64,000 bases of DNA. Source: Gracilibacillus massiliensis. Lineage in GTDB: Bacteria > Bacillota > Bacilli > Bacillales > Amphibacillaceae. Below the pieces are notes generated by a model that saw only the letters and a program-made list of their open reading frames with translations, had not been told where the DNA came from and did no database searches. The stretch lies in contig NZ_CZRP01000011.1 in the NCBI RefSeq assembly GCF_001458115.1, positions 62,001 to 126,000 of the forward strand. The letters are read 5' to 3'. Made by a program: the position numbers and the translations under genes. Shown in pieces: positions 16,630 to 25,420 of the stretch; position 1 is the stretch's first letter; every line of letters begins with the position of its first letter.

Positions 16630-17703
16630 TCATAAATAAACAACATTCCGATTAGCTTCTCGCTCTCCTACTTTTAACTGTAGCTTGACTTGCTGCCCTA
16701 ATTGAAACTTTTGCAGAATATCTGTATGTACAAGCCAGGCTTGACCATTCGCCTGCACCGTGTAGTGGATTTCTTTCCCTTGGTATTGAACACTTGTGAT
16801 CACACCATGGATACCCTCTCGGTCATCCTCCATAAGTGTTAATTGTTCTGGTCGAACTGGATAAATTCCTTGTTTCTTTAATGGGACTGAAACACCTAAG
16901 TCAGGCCATGTGAGATCGGGATTGGACGCTGGTGTAAATTGATCTGCCTCCCATATACCATCTATTAAATTAGCTTTGCCTACAAAATTAGCAACAAAAG
17001 ATGTGTTGGGCCGACTGTAAATTTCTTGAGGTGTACCAATCTGTTCGATCTCACCCTTATTCATGACAACGATCCGGTCTGCCATGGCTAATGCTTCCCC
17101 TTGATCATGGGTGACATAGACTATCGTTGCGTTTGTCATTCGGTGCAGCTCTTGAATTTCCTTGCGCATCTCCATCCTTAACTCTGCATCCAAATTGCTT
17201 AGTGGTTCATCCATTAATAACAGCTCTGGTTTTGGTGCGATGGCGCGACCTAATGCGACGCGTTGCTTTTGGCCACCAGACAGCTCACTAGGCATCCTGT
17301 TTGCTAGTTCTGTTAATTCTATAATTTCCATTACCTCATCAACGCGTTTTGAGATATTGGAACTAGCGTCTTTTGGTACATAAGCATGATGGAGTAGCGG
17401 AAACTCAATATGTTTTCGCACGTTCAGATGTGGCCAAAGGGCGAATGATTGAAAGACCATTCCGATATTTCGTTTTTCTGGTGGGAGTGTCATCTTATTA
17501 TCACTTACTCGCTGGTCCCCAATCGATATATTGCCACTTGATGGAGCATCGAATCCTGCCAACAAACGGAGTAGGGTTGTTTTCCCACAACCAGATGGAC
17601 CGAGTATGGCAATAAATTCTCCGTCTTCAATCGTTACATTTATTTTCTTTAATGCGGTTGTTTGATCAAAGCGTTTCACCAAATTTTCAATAATGGTTGT
17701 CAT
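16630..17703 (-). CDS. ABC transporter ATP-binding protein, ferric/sugar-phosphate importer type
   Basis: 357-residue importer ATPase. Walker A is GPSGCGKTT, the Q-loop is in VFQSFALWPH, the signature is LSGGQKQRVALGRA and Walker B is LLLMDEPLSNLD, with the switch His in VTHDQGEA. A C-terminal TOBE-like regulatory domain follows from about residue 240. The subfamily is FbpC/AfuC/PotA-like. The start at 17703 gives MTTIIENLV with AGGTAGGG upstream; the longer frame to 17730 overlaps the permease gene. It is the last gene of a six-gene minus-strand operon that includes phosphatases. Confidence 0.93.
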   Translation of the reverse strand: MTTIIENLVKRFDQTTALKKINVTIEDGEFIAILGPSGCGKTTLLRLLAGFDAPSSGNISIGDQRVSDNKMTLPPEKRNIGMVFQSFALWPHLNVRKHIEFPLLHHAYVPKDASSNISKRVDEVMEIIELTELANRMPSELSGGQKQRVALGRAIAPKPELLLMDEPLSNLDAELRMEMRKEIQELHRMTNATIVYVTHDQGEALAMADRIVVMNKGEIEQIGTPQEIYSRPNTSFVANFVGKANLIDGIWEADQFTPASNPDLTWPDLGVSVPLKKQGIYPVRPEQLTLMEDDREGIHGVITSVQYQGKEIHYTVQANGQAWLVHTDILQKFQLGQQVKLQLKVGEREANRNVVYL

Positions 17704-19442
17704 GTTCGTTTCCCTACCTTTCTGTTCCAATAGGATTGTGCCAAATAAAGAATCATAAAGCCTAGAATGATCAGCATAACGATCAAACTTGAAAAAGCCG
17801 TCGAGTATGTGGTGTAACCTGCCTGTTCAAAGCCAAAGATCACAACACCAATCGTTTCTGAATTAGTGGACCATAGCAATGATGACACTGTTAACTCAGT
17901 TAAGGCACTTAAAAAAACAAGGAATGCACCACTTAAAACACCGGGAGTAAGCAGTGGCAGTAAGATTTTTCGCCATTTCGGCCATCCCTTCGCACCACTT
18001 ACATGTGCAGCCTCTTCTATGGAAAGGTCCACTTGCATCACAGCGGTAATACTGCCTCGTACTTGTAAAATGAGAAATCTCGTAATATAAGCAATAAAAA
18101 GAATGATAATCGATCCATAGATACCAGGATTCCAACCGGGGATAGGCTCCATCCAGGCAAAGATCATCGCTAATGCCATCACTGTTCCTGGTAGCGCATA
18201 AGGTAAACTGATCGAAACCTCTGTAAATTTACTTAAGGAATTAGGCTTTCGCACACGAAGGTAAGCAATAGCTGTTCCAAGTATTATACCAATGATCGTT
18301 GTAACTCCTGCTAGCATAACACTATTTCCTAGAGCTTCTTTCGCTTTCGAACTTGTAGTTAAAATAAATTGATAGTTTTCGAAATTCATTGTTTTTAAGG
18401 AAAAATCAACACCGTAAGCAGTAACTAGAGAAGTCATTCCCATCGAAATTAATGGAACGACACCGGTAACAAGGAAAAACAGCCATATAACAAACTCTAC
18501 GGGCAGCTTTTTCTTTCCTAAAAAGTAGCGGGGGTGTTTGTCTTCCATTGTCGTTTCCAATCGTTTGGATTTTCGTAAAAAAAACCATTGAATTCCCGTT
18601 CCAAGTAAAGCCAGGACACCTAAGATTACAGAAAAAGTTGCAGCTCTTGCAAAAGCGGAAGGACCGAATCCGACTACTTGCTGATAAATATATGTACTTA
18701 ACACATTAATTTGGGCTGGGATACCAAGGAACGCCGGTATCCCGAAGTTATCGAGATTGGCTAAAAAGGCAAGAAACCCTCCACTAACTATACCCGGTAA
18801 TGCAAGAGGCATATTAACCTTACGGAATGTGGTCCAACGCTTGGCGCCTGAAGCACGAGAAGCGAGCTCAAGTTCCCTTGGTATTTTGCGAAACACGCTA
18901 ACGGTAAGCAAGTAAACTAGCGGATAATGGGAAAAGCCTAAGACGAAAATAATGCCTGCCAGACTATATAGATTAATAGCTTCTACTTCAAAAGGTAAAA
19001 GAGATGCAAGTTTGACGTAAAGTCCATTCGTTCCTAAAAATTGTGTCCATGCTAGAGTTGTGATATATGATGGGATCACAAAGGGCAGGATAATAAAAAT
19101 TTGCATCAGTCTCTTTGCTCTTATATCTGTGTACGCGACTAACCAAGCTAGTGAAATACCGATAACAAGAGAAATAACGGTTGAACCTGCGACAACAATA
19201 AGCGTATTGGACACAACTTTCCAAGTGCTTGCATCCTGTAAAATGGTTGTGTAATTTTCGAAAGATAGCGTTCCCTCTGAACTAAAACTGAGCATGATTA
19301 AGCGATAAATCGGTAAAAGAAAGAATACACATATCGCAATAATTCCTAAAAGCTTGAAGATATTTTTATTAGAAAAAAGAGAATGTAATGCCAGATTTGG
19401 CATTACTTCTCTATTGTTATTATTTTTCATGCTGCACGTCAC
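17700..19442 (-). CDS. ABC transporter permease, fused two-module FbpB/AfuB type
   Basis: 580 residues, about twelve membrane helices, carrying both permease modules of an importer in one chain. Each half has an EAA loop: around residue 190 (ELASRASGAKRWTTFRKVN) and around residue 475 (EEAAHVSGAKGWPKWRKI). This fused form is typical of ferric-iron and sugar-phosphate (Afu) importers. A GTG start at 19442 follows GGAG by seven bases and lies three bases past the binding-protein stop; the ATG at 19430 is the alternative. The stop overlaps the ATPase start by four bases. Confidence 0.92.
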   Translation of the reverse strand: MTCSMKNNNNREVMPNLALHSLFSNKNIFKLLGIIAICVFFLLPIYRLIMLSFSSEGTLSFENYTTILQDASTWKVVSNTLIVVAGSTVISLVIGISLAWLVAYTDIRAKRLMQIFIILPFVIPSYITTLAWTQFLGTNGLYVKLASLLPFEVEAINLYSLAGIIFVLGFSHYPLVYLLTVSVFRKIPRELELASRASGAKRWTTFRKVNMPLALPGIVSGGFLAFLANLDNFGIPAFLGIPAQINVLSTYIYQQVVGFGPSAFARAATFSVILGVLALLGTGIQWFFLRKSKRLETTMEDKHPRYFLGKKKLPVEFVIWLFFLVTGVVPLISMGMTSLVTAYGVDFSLKTMNFENYQFILTTSSKAKEALGNSVMLAGVTTIIGIILGTAIAYLRVRKPNSLSKFTEVSISLPYALPGTVMALAMIFAWMEPIPGWNPGIYGSIIILFIAYITRFLILQVRGSITAVMQVDLSIEEAAHVSGAKGWPKWRKILLPLLTPGVLSGAFLVFLSALTELTVSSLLWSTNSETIGVVIFGFEQAGYTTYSTAFSSLIVMLIILGFMILYLAQSYWNRKVGKRT

Positions 19443-19444
19443 CC

Positions 19445-20464
19445 TTATTCTCCAAATAGTTGGTTGAACTGCTCTTTGTCCTGCTCACGGTTTTGATATA
19501 ATTCATTAATATCTGCTTCAAGTACGTTCATTTCGTCAATAGTTTTTAATCCTTCAGGTGCTGCTACACCTTCTCTAATTGGGGTATAACCAATTTCAGC
19601 TGCTAATTCCTGTCCTTCCTGAGATAAAACGAAGTCAACAAATGCTTTTGCAGCAGATTCATTGTCTGTATTTTTCATGATACCAATTGGTTCTGTGATG
19701 ACTGGTACTCCTTCATCAGGATAAACAAGCTTTACAGGTGAACCATCTGCTTCTGCACGAGCGACAATAAAATCAACGACCATACCATAGGATTGATCAC
19801 CACTTGCAACACCTTTTAACACATCACCATTCCCTTGGGTAATCATTGGATCATTTGCTTGAATATTTTCATAGAAGTCCCAACCAAAATCATCATTTCG
19901 AGTCAAAACACCTAAATTGTAGGCAGCTGCCCCAGAGTAAAGTGGACTTGGCATGATGACTTGTCCAGTAGATGCTTGATCAGAAAGTACTTTCCATGAT
20001 GTTGGCATCTCATTTACTTTATCTGTGTTCACTACTAAAGCAGTAGACATTACTTTTGTTCCAGTATACGTGCCATCTGAATCAACAAAGCTTTCTGGAA
20101 TTTGTTCGGTTTCACTAGATTTGTATTCTAGTAACATATCTTGTTCTTTTAAACTTTCAAATGTGACAGCATCCGCAACCAATAACATGTCAGCTTGAAC
20201 GTCTCCGGCTTGTTGTTCTGCTTGGATTTTGCTAATGACTTCTTCTGTACCGGAACGGAAGACGCTTACGTCTACATCTGGGTATTGCTCGTTAAATGCA
20301 CTAACCAGTTGTTCTGCATCTGCATCAGGCTGAGAGGTGTAGAAATTTAATTCACCTGAAACACCTTCACTTGCATTCCCCTCTGATTCTTCACCACAAG
20401 CTGCGAGTATACTTAAAATACTAATAAGGCTGACTAATAAAATGAAACGTTTAATGTTTGACAT
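19445..20464 (-). CDS. ABC transporter substrate-binding lipoprotein, Fbp/Afu cluster
   Basis: 339 residues. Lipoprotein signal peptide with lipobox LAAC (Cys23), an acidic linker, then a type II periplasmic-binding fold (ELNFYTSQPDADAEQLVSAF, then SPLYSGAAAYNLGVL and EPIGIMKNTDNESAAKAF). It belongs to the family annotated as ferric-binding but which also includes the hexose-phosphate binder AfuA of Actinobacillus. The tandem Tyr motif of true ferric-binding proteins is not obvious. AAAGGAGG precedes the ATG. Its first 14 bases overlap the end of surE. Confidence 0.92.
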   Translation of the reverse strand: MSNIKRFILLVSLISILSILAACGEESEGNASEGVSGELNFYTSQPDADAEQLVSAFNEQYPDVDVSVFRSGTEEVISKIQAEQQAGDVQADMLLVADAVTFESLKEQDMLLEYKSSETEQIPESFVDSDGTYTGTKVMSTALVVNTDKVNEMPTSWKVLSDQASTGQVIMPSPLYSGAAAYNLGVLTRNDDFGWDFYENIQANDPMITQGNGDVLKGVASGDQSYGMVVDFIVARAEADGSPVKLVYPDEGVPVITEPIGIMKNTDNESAAKAFVDFVLSQEGQELAAEIGYTPIREGVAAPEGLKTIDEMNVLEADINELYQNREQDKEQFNQLFGE

Positions 20465-21257
20465 GAAAGAAATCCTCCTTTTTTTGATTGAATGTATGAA
20501 ACCATCTGCTTACATAATCGATTCTTCGTTTGGTGATCGCCTTATTTTCAATTGGCGAAATCGTGACAAAATTTTTCCTTAGCAAACTAAAGTCTTTCCC
20601 TTTGGCTAATTCGTCTAACTCCTGATAGGTATCCTTTAACCAATAATAAATGTTTCCGTTTGGATCATTTAAACCGACATGACGGTACCTGGAAACGGAC
20701 ATATCTAAAGGGACAACCTTGACACCCTGGCATAATTCTTTTGACGTATAGGGTAAGTTAACGTTCAGCAACATCCCGCTCGGAATCTTATTTTGGATAA
20801 TCACCTCCCCAATTTGATAAAATAACGCTTTGATTTGTTGATAGTTAACACTTGCTTTATCAAAAGATGCTAATGATACAGCAACGGCAGGAATGCCATA
20901 CAATGCTGCTTCACTTGCACCTGCAATCGTTCCAGAATAATAAATGTCGCGTCCAAGGTTAGGACCAATATTAATACCCGAAAAAACAATGTCAGGTGGT
21001 TCCTTCATTAATACTTCGACTCCAAGTTTGACGCAATCTGCAGGTGTGCCATTAACTAACCAGGATGAAATACCAGTTGTAAATATATTGGTGGGTACTG
21101 CTTTAATTGGATTTCTTAATGTGATGGAATGGCTGATAGCACTCCGTTCTTCATCAGGACAAACGACATATACGTCACCAAAATGTTGAAGCACCGAAAC
21201 CATTGCCTCTACACCTGGATGAAAAATGCCATCATCATTGGTAACTAAAATTCTCAA
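20451..21257 (-). CDS. surE: 5'-nucleotidase SurE
   Basis: 268 residues. SurE is a divalent-metal phosphatase acting on nucleoside 5'-monophosphates and sometimes polyphosphate. Metal ligands lie in VTNDDGI (Asp8, Asp9), the Ser loop in ERSAISHSIT and the Asn in SGINIGPNLG; GTPADCVKLG is also diagnostic. The start is a TTG at 21257 with GGGGGG upstream, giving MRILVTNDDGI. It overlaps the TIM-barrel gene by 23 bases and the binding-protein gene by 14, so the operon is tightly coupled. In many bacteria surE is near pcm/rpoS; here it is with a transporter, which suggests catabolic phosphate release. Confidence 0.93.
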   Translation of the reverse strand: MRILVTNDDGIFHPGVEAMVSVLQHFGDVYVVCPDEERSAISHSITLRNPIKAVPTNIFTTGISSWLVNGTPADCVKLGVEVLMKEPPDIVFSGINIGPNLGRDIYYSGTIAGASEAALYGIPAVAVSLASFDKASVNYQQIKALFYQIGEVIIQNKIPSGMLLNVNLPYTSKELCQGVKVVPLDMSVSRYRHVGLNDPNGNIYYWLKDTYQELDELAKGKDFSLLRKNFVTISPIENKAITKRRIDYVSRWFHTFNQKKEDFFHVKH

Positions 21258-22044
21258 AAGTTTCCCCCCTTAATAATTGAAATGCCTTTAATTGTGTGAT
21301 GTTTTTCTTTAACACATCTAAAGAATGACTATTATCGAAGCCTTCCAATACGACCGGAAGATTGGTTTGCTTTAATTTTTCTATTATCCCATCAAACTGT
21401 ATATTTCCATCACCTATGGCTACATGATACGTAGAGGGTGTTGAGTCGCTAATATGTATGTTGTTAATTCGCTGCAGTGTTATAAAATCGTGTTCAGGCT
21501 TTTGATTAAGGGGAATGTGTGCGATATCTAAAGTTGTTTTAACAGTTTCAGGCAAATAATTTAACAGCTCATTTGTCGCTTCAGGTGTTGCAATGAATTC
21601 CTTTTTTATCGGCTCCATTTGTTCGATGGATAACGTGACATGTAATTGATTTGCCTGTTCTGCTAAATAATTCAGATTCCTTATTAATTTTTGTTTACTT
21701 AAAGCTTGAAATTGATCGACAAGCGAATGTCTACCGGGATGAATGGTCAAGCTCTTTGCCCCTAATTGTTGTGCGAGTTTCATCGATTTTATCGTTTCCT
21801 TAATCGATTGCTTCTCGATTCCTTTATTAATCGAACATAAATTGAGATCCCAGCTTGCCGCATGCAGTGATAATTCCATTCCTGTTTCTTCTTTTGCCTG
21901 AAGAATCGAACACACCTCAGTTTCATATAATTCAACATGTTCCGCGCGAATTTCCACACCATCAAAATCGAAAGCTTTCGCGTGTCGAATCACTTCATCA
22001 ACGGGATAGCCCCAGCATAGTGGTGAAGCCAAATACATTTTCAT
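21235..22044 (-). CDS. Sugar phosphate isomerase/epimerase-like TIM-barrel protein
   Basis: 269 residues in the xylose-isomerase-like/AP-endonuclease-2 superfamily. Strand-end residues that would bind the divalent metal are visible: VEIRAEH, SLHAASWDLN, TIHPGRH, SIEQME, TLDIAHIPL and NIHISDS, then VVLEGFD. The substrate is probably a sugar or sugar phosphate. The start at 22044 (MKMYLASPLCWGY) has AAGGAGG ten bases upstream and overlaps the PHP stop by four bases (ATGA). The longer frame to 22080 is inside the PHP gene. Confidence 0.87.
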   Translation of the reverse strand: MKMYLASPLCWGYPVDEVIRHAKAFDFDGVEIRAEHVELYETEVCSILQAKEETGMELSLHAASWDLNLCSINKGIEKQSIKETIKSMKLAQQLGAKSLTIHPGRHSLVDQFQALSKQKLIRNLNYLAEQANQLHVTLSIEQMEPIKKEFIATPEATNELLNYLPETVKTTLDIAHIPLNQKPEHDFITLQRINNIHISDSTPSTYHVAIGDGNIQFDGIIEKLKQTNLPVVLEGFDNSHSLDVLKKNITQLKAFQLLRGETFENFSYQ

Positions 22045-22862
22045 GAAAGCGAGACCTCCTTGTTCCATTGCTTGATACACTCAGCATCAATAAGCACACT
22101 TCCGATTGGATATGGGTTCCTGGAATTTGGTCCATGATGGTCACTTCCACCAGATATCTTTAAACCGAATTCTTGAGCTCGATTTTTCCAATAGGTTATT
22201 TGTTGGTCCGTATGTTTCGAATGGTAGACTTCGATTCCATCGAGACCATAACTTACAATGCGCTCTATGGGGAGTTTAGATGGATAAATACCCGGATGAG
22301 CTAAATAAGCTTCACCACCTGCTTTGTGAATCAGTGAAATAGCATCTTTCGCTGTAAAGCTGCTCCGTTCGCTGAAAGCAGGTGCACCTTTTTGTAAAAG
22401 AGTAGTATAAGCGTTCTTTGAATTAGTGAAATACCCTTGGCTTACTAATTCATCTGCAATGTGTGTTCGGACAATGATGCCTCCTTTTGCTCGCTTACTA
22501 CAGGATGCAAAATCGATATCATAATTCATTTTCTTTAGTTGAGTTACGATTTTCTGTGCCCATTGTCTGCGATCTTTCATTCGCCATGCGATGTGTTTGA
22601 CTATTTCTTCGTGATGCGGATCAAAATGGTACCCTAGAATATGAAGATCGCCGTCCATTCCATCTGTATTTAATTCAATACCTGGAATGAGAGTGATGCC
22701 TGTTTGCTCTGCATAAGGTTTTGCTAAATGATATCCTTCGATTTGATCATGGTCTGTGAACGATATCATGTTGAGTCCAGCTTTAGTTGCTTCATCGACA
22801 ATCTCTTTTGGGGTTAATTCTCCATCCGATTTTGTTGAATGGATATGTAAGTCCAATGTCAT
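22041..22862 (-). CDS. PHP domain phosphoesterase
   Basis: 273 residues. The polymerase-and-histidinol-phosphatase fold is shown by LDLHIHSTKSDGELTP (metal His pair), SFTDHDQIEGY, PGIELNTD, LAHPGIYPS and GGSDHHGPN. Relatives include nucleoside-3',5'-bisphosphate phosphatases and 5'-3' exoribonuclease-like RnaseAM/YciV. It is the first gene of the operon and is coupled to the TIM-barrel gene by an ATGA overlap. The start is the ATG at 22862, with GAAGGCAGG close upstream; spacing is tight, so the start is moderately sure. Confidence 0.9.
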   Translation of the reverse strand: MTLDLHIHSTKSDGELTPKEIVDEATKAGLNMISFTDHDQIEGYHLAKPYAEQTGITLIPGIELNTDGMDGDLHILGYHFDPHHEEIVKHIAWRMKDRRQWAQKIVTQLKKMNYDIDFASCSKRAKGGIIVRTHIADELVSQGYFTNSKNAYTTLLQKGAPAFSERSSFTAKDAISLIHKAGGEAYLAHPGIYPSKLPIERIVSYGLDGIEVYHSKHTDQQITYWKNRAQEFGLKISGGSDHHGPNSRNPYPIGSVLIDAECIKQWNKEVSLS

Positions 22863-23275
22863 CACCTGCCTTCACCTAATACTATAAGGGATGAATATTA
22901 AGCTGGTTTTAACTAGAATTAGTTTTTTGATTAATACTTTGTAAATTTATTTGTGGGGATATTTTTTGAGTGAGATAATTAGAAAGGGCTGAGGTTGGGA
23001 TTGACTTTGTCTATTTAGATAAAAGTGGATGTAGTATGTAAATTTAGTGTGAATAAATTTACGGTTTCTTCATTTCGACTGACATATTGTGAACATGTGT
23101 ATCTTTTTGTGGAATATTATGTATTTTACTGTCTGATGTTTGATACTAGATGGCTACTGATTATGTGACATGCTATAATGGAAGCATTGAAATTAATGTA
23201 AGCTTATTCGAAATAATGACATATACTTGAGATTCATTGTATTTTCTAAACAAAATAGTTGATGGAGGTGCTTGG
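22863..23275. other. Divergent intergenic region between the phosphatase operon and hepT
   Basis: 413 bases, AT-rich, no gene. TGCTATAAT at 23171-23179 is a good extended -10 for hepT. For the minus-strand operon, TATAGT near 22880-22885 is a possible -10 without a clear -35. I saw no Pho box, Fur box or cre that would reveal regulation of the phosphatase/transporter operon. Confidence 0.5.
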
Positions 23276-23677
23276 ATGGGAAATGAAGATCGAAAATTAC
23301 AACAAAGTGCAAGTAATTTAGAGAAGTCTCTTTTACGATTAGAAGAAGCACTACATGAGAATCAAAACAACAGTTTGATTGTGGATGGAACGATACAACG
23401 CTTTGAATTTACAATCGAACTTTATTGGAAGACTTTAAAACGGTTGTTACAGGTAGAAGGAATAGTTGCAAAAACACCTAAAGAAACGTTAAAAGAAGCT
23501 TATCAAGTTGGCTGGTTAGAAAATGAAAAAGCTTGGCTACAAATGTTGCGTGATAGAAATGAAACATCTCATACGTATAATGAAGAATTAGCAATACAAA
23601 TAGTTGAGAATATTCAGGGTTATTTTCCAGAAATGAAGAAAACGTTCTTTGATTTGAGAGAGAAAGGGAAGTTATGA
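23276..23677 (+). CDS. hepT: HEPN toxin HepT (HI0074-like)
   Basis: 133 residues of the nucleotidyltransferase-substrate-binding (HI0074) branch of HEPN proteins, all helical. The RNase motif RX4HXY is present as RNETSHTY around residue 97. In characterised type VII systems HepT is an RNase inhibited when MntA adds AMP residues to the Tyr of this motif; here both the His and the Tyr are intact. The start is the ATG at 23276, five bases after GGAGGTG; the frame to 23237 extends past the ribosome site. Overlaps mntA by four bases. Confidence 0.9.
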   Translation: MGNEDRKLQQSASNLEKSLLRLEEALHENQNNSLIVDGTIQRFEFTIELYWKTLKRLLQVEGIVAKTPKETLKEAYQVGWLENEKAWLQMLRDRNETSHTYNEELAIQIVENIQGYFPEMKKTFFDLREKGKL

Positions 23678-23964
23678 GAATGGAAGAGCTTTATAACCAG
23701 GTACAGAATATTGCAAAGCATTATTTTGAGATTGAAAAGATAGTGTTATTTGGTTCAAGAGCGCATAATGACCATGAAGATCGTTCAGATATTGATCTCG
23801 CAGTTATCGCACCTAAATTAACAGAAACTAATTGGTTTTTATTTACCGAGGAGATTGAAAATTTGGAAACTCTCTTAAAATTTGATTTGATAAGATGGGA
23901 ACACGCCCCAAAAGAACTGCGCTTTGAGATAGATAAATGTAATGAAACGATTTATGTACGCTAA
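23674..23964 (+). CDS. mntA: MNT nucleotidyltransferase antitoxin MntA
   Basis: 96 residues, minimal nucleotidyltransferase fold. The GSX10DXD motif is intact: GSRA followed by DID (from about residue 28 to 42), with a later Asp in KFDLIRW as third acidic residue. It would AMPylate the partner HEPN toxin. Translation is coupled to hepT through an ATGA overlap. As is usual for this pair the toxin gene comes first. The symbol follows the type VII HepT/MntA convention, not the manganese transporter mntA. Confidence 0.9.
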   Translation: MRMEELYNQVQNIAKHYFEIEKIVLFGSRAHNDHEDRSDIDLAVIAPKLTETNWFLFTEEIENLETLLKFDLIRWEHAPKELRFEIDKCNETIYVR

Positions 23965-24101
23965 CATGATCGCAATTAAATCCTTTTTTATTAGTAATAT
24001 CTATGTGAAAAAGAATATTTGTAACAAAATGGAACTAAAGATCAATTACAAACGTATAAGATATTACATAGTAAAAGACTGAATCGCAGGAGGTTATTTC
24101 T

Positions 24102-24329
24102 ATGCCTTTTAAAGTAATTTTCGTTTTGTTAATTGGTCTAGCATTTATTTATTTTGGTTCTTTGATTTTTTTAAGAAAAGCCCCTACTTTACTTGATTTT
24201 TTCTTGAAGCAAGGTGTGACATATAATGATAAACTCTCAAACAAATTCTTTGGTAGTATAATAATTATTATAGGTATTGTGATCCTGATACTACCATTTA
24301 TTCTTGGTATAGAAAATATGAATCTGTAA
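24102..24329 (+). CDS. Small two-helix membrane protein
   Basis: 75 residues with two hydrophobic segments (about 5-25 and 50-70) separated by a polar loop KAPTLLDFFLKQGVTYND. AGGAGG with good spacing precedes the ATG. No family recognised. Immediately followed by another membrane protein gene, so the two may form a unit. Confidence 0.75.
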   Translation: MPFKVIFVLLIGLAFIYFGSLIFLRKAPTLLDFFLKQGVTYNDKLSNKFFGSIIIIIGIVILILPFILGIENMNL

Positions 24330-24335
24330 TCAAAC

Positions 24336-24875
24336 TTGGCACTTATCACGGTGCAATCGTCCGTAAAACTCCCACTGATTGAAGTCTCATTTTATATAGA
24401 AGAGGAGGATTCTTTTATCGATTATCATATATATCCGTTAAGATGGTCGACTATTAGTATTTTTAGTGTTGCGATAATATGGAATATATTAGCGGATTAT
24501 TATGGAAGCTCTGTTACTCTATTCGTAATTTATTTACTATTGGTAGTTTTATTTGCTTATTCCAATCGTTTTGCCTTTACAATAAAGAATGACCATTTGG
24601 TCTACCAAGTATTCTTTTTTAAGAAAGCCATTATAAAAAAAGCAATTTATCCCGACCAAGTAGATCAAATAGAATTCATACTTGCCGGATGGGCTAAAAA
24701 AGCTGCTGTTATAGAAGTTGATAATGGAAAAAATGTTCGGTTAGCGGTCCTGCAACCAGAGGAAGCATATGACCACTTATTAGAATTTGCAGAAGAACAG
24801 GATATACCTATAGTAAAAACAGACGACTATCTTAGCTTGGAAAGGAAAGCAGAGAGAAAGAACAACAAAAAATGA
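24336..24875 (+). CDS. Membrane protein with PH-like domain, start uncertain
   Basis: As an open frame from a TTG at 24336 it encodes 179 residues: an N-terminal stretch, two membrane segments (about 38-56 and 60-76), then a soluble beta-rich part (FTIKNDHLVYQVFFFKK, DQVDQIEFILAGW, KNVRLAVLQPEEAYDHL) like bacterial PH domains. The TTG has no ribosome site. The best site, AGAGGAGG (24401-24408), lies eight bases before an ATC codon at 24417, from which the protein would read IDYHIYPLRW. Either ATC is used, an ATG was lost, or the upstream TTG/GTG is used. Confidence 0.7.
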   Translation: MALITVQSSVKLPLIEVSFYIEEEDSFIDYHIYPLRWSTISIFSVAIIWNILADYYGSSVTLFVIYLLLVVLFAYSNRFAFTIKNDHLVYQVFFFKKAIIKKAIYPDQVDQIEFILAGWAKKAAVIEVDNGKNVRLAVLQPEEAYDHLLEFAEEQDIPIVKTDDYLSLERKAERKNNKK

Positions 24876-24913
24876 TAGAGAATATTTTTGTAACATATGA
24901 GGAGGGTTACGAA

Positions 24914-25420
24914 ATGATTAATAATGACATTTTAATCAGATTAAGATATGCGTTAGATATTAAGGACAAGGATATGGTTAAAATTTTTGAACTTGGTGGA
25001 ATTAATTTAACTATAGAAGATGTGCAAAGCATACTCACAAAGCAAAAAAACTTATCTTATGAAGATGAATTAGATACAACAGAAGACGACGGAGTACATA
25101 TAAATAACAAAGAGTTCGAACAATTCTTAAACGGATTAATTATCTACAAGAGAGGAAAACAAGAACTGAAGCCGGGGCAACCTGACAGTCCACCACTAAC
25201 CAATGACCCAGTTAATAATAGCTTGCTTAAAAAAGTGAAAATTGCATTGCAATTGACTAGTGAAGATGTCATAGAAATATTTGAAAATGCAGGAATAAAT
25301 GTAACAAAAGGTGAACTTAGCGCTCTATTAAGGAAAAAAGATCATAAAAACTTTAAAGAATGTGGCGATAAATATGCTCGGAACTTTTTGAAAGGGTTGA
25401 CGGTTAGGTATAGAGGATAA
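24914..25420 (+). CDS. DUF1456 (YehS-like) protein
   Basis: 168 residues made of two homologous repeats of about 65 residues. Repeat 1 has NNDILIRLRYALDIKDKDMV, then ELGGINLTIEDVQSIL; repeat 2 has NNSLLKKVKIALQLTSEDVI, then ENAGINVTKGELSALL. Both end with a helix containing FL(N/K)GL. E. coli YehS is the reference; its function is unknown. GAGGAGGG lies seven bases before the ATG at 24914, so I start there rather than at 24872. Confidence 0.9.
   Translation: MINNDILIRLRYALDIKDKDMVKIFELGGINLTIEDVQSILTKQKNLSYEDELDTTEDDGVHINNKEFEQFLNGLIIYKRGKQELKPGQPDSPPLTNDPVNNSLLKKVKIALQLTSEDVIEIFENAGINVTKGELSALLRKKDHKNFKECGDKYARNFLKGLTVRYRG

Noticed and set aside
16630-20464. Plain ferric-iron importer
   Set aside because: The family label fits, but the phosphatase and isomerase genes in the same operon, no Fur box and no obvious tandem-Tyr iron site make an organophosphate substrate more plausible; not excluded.
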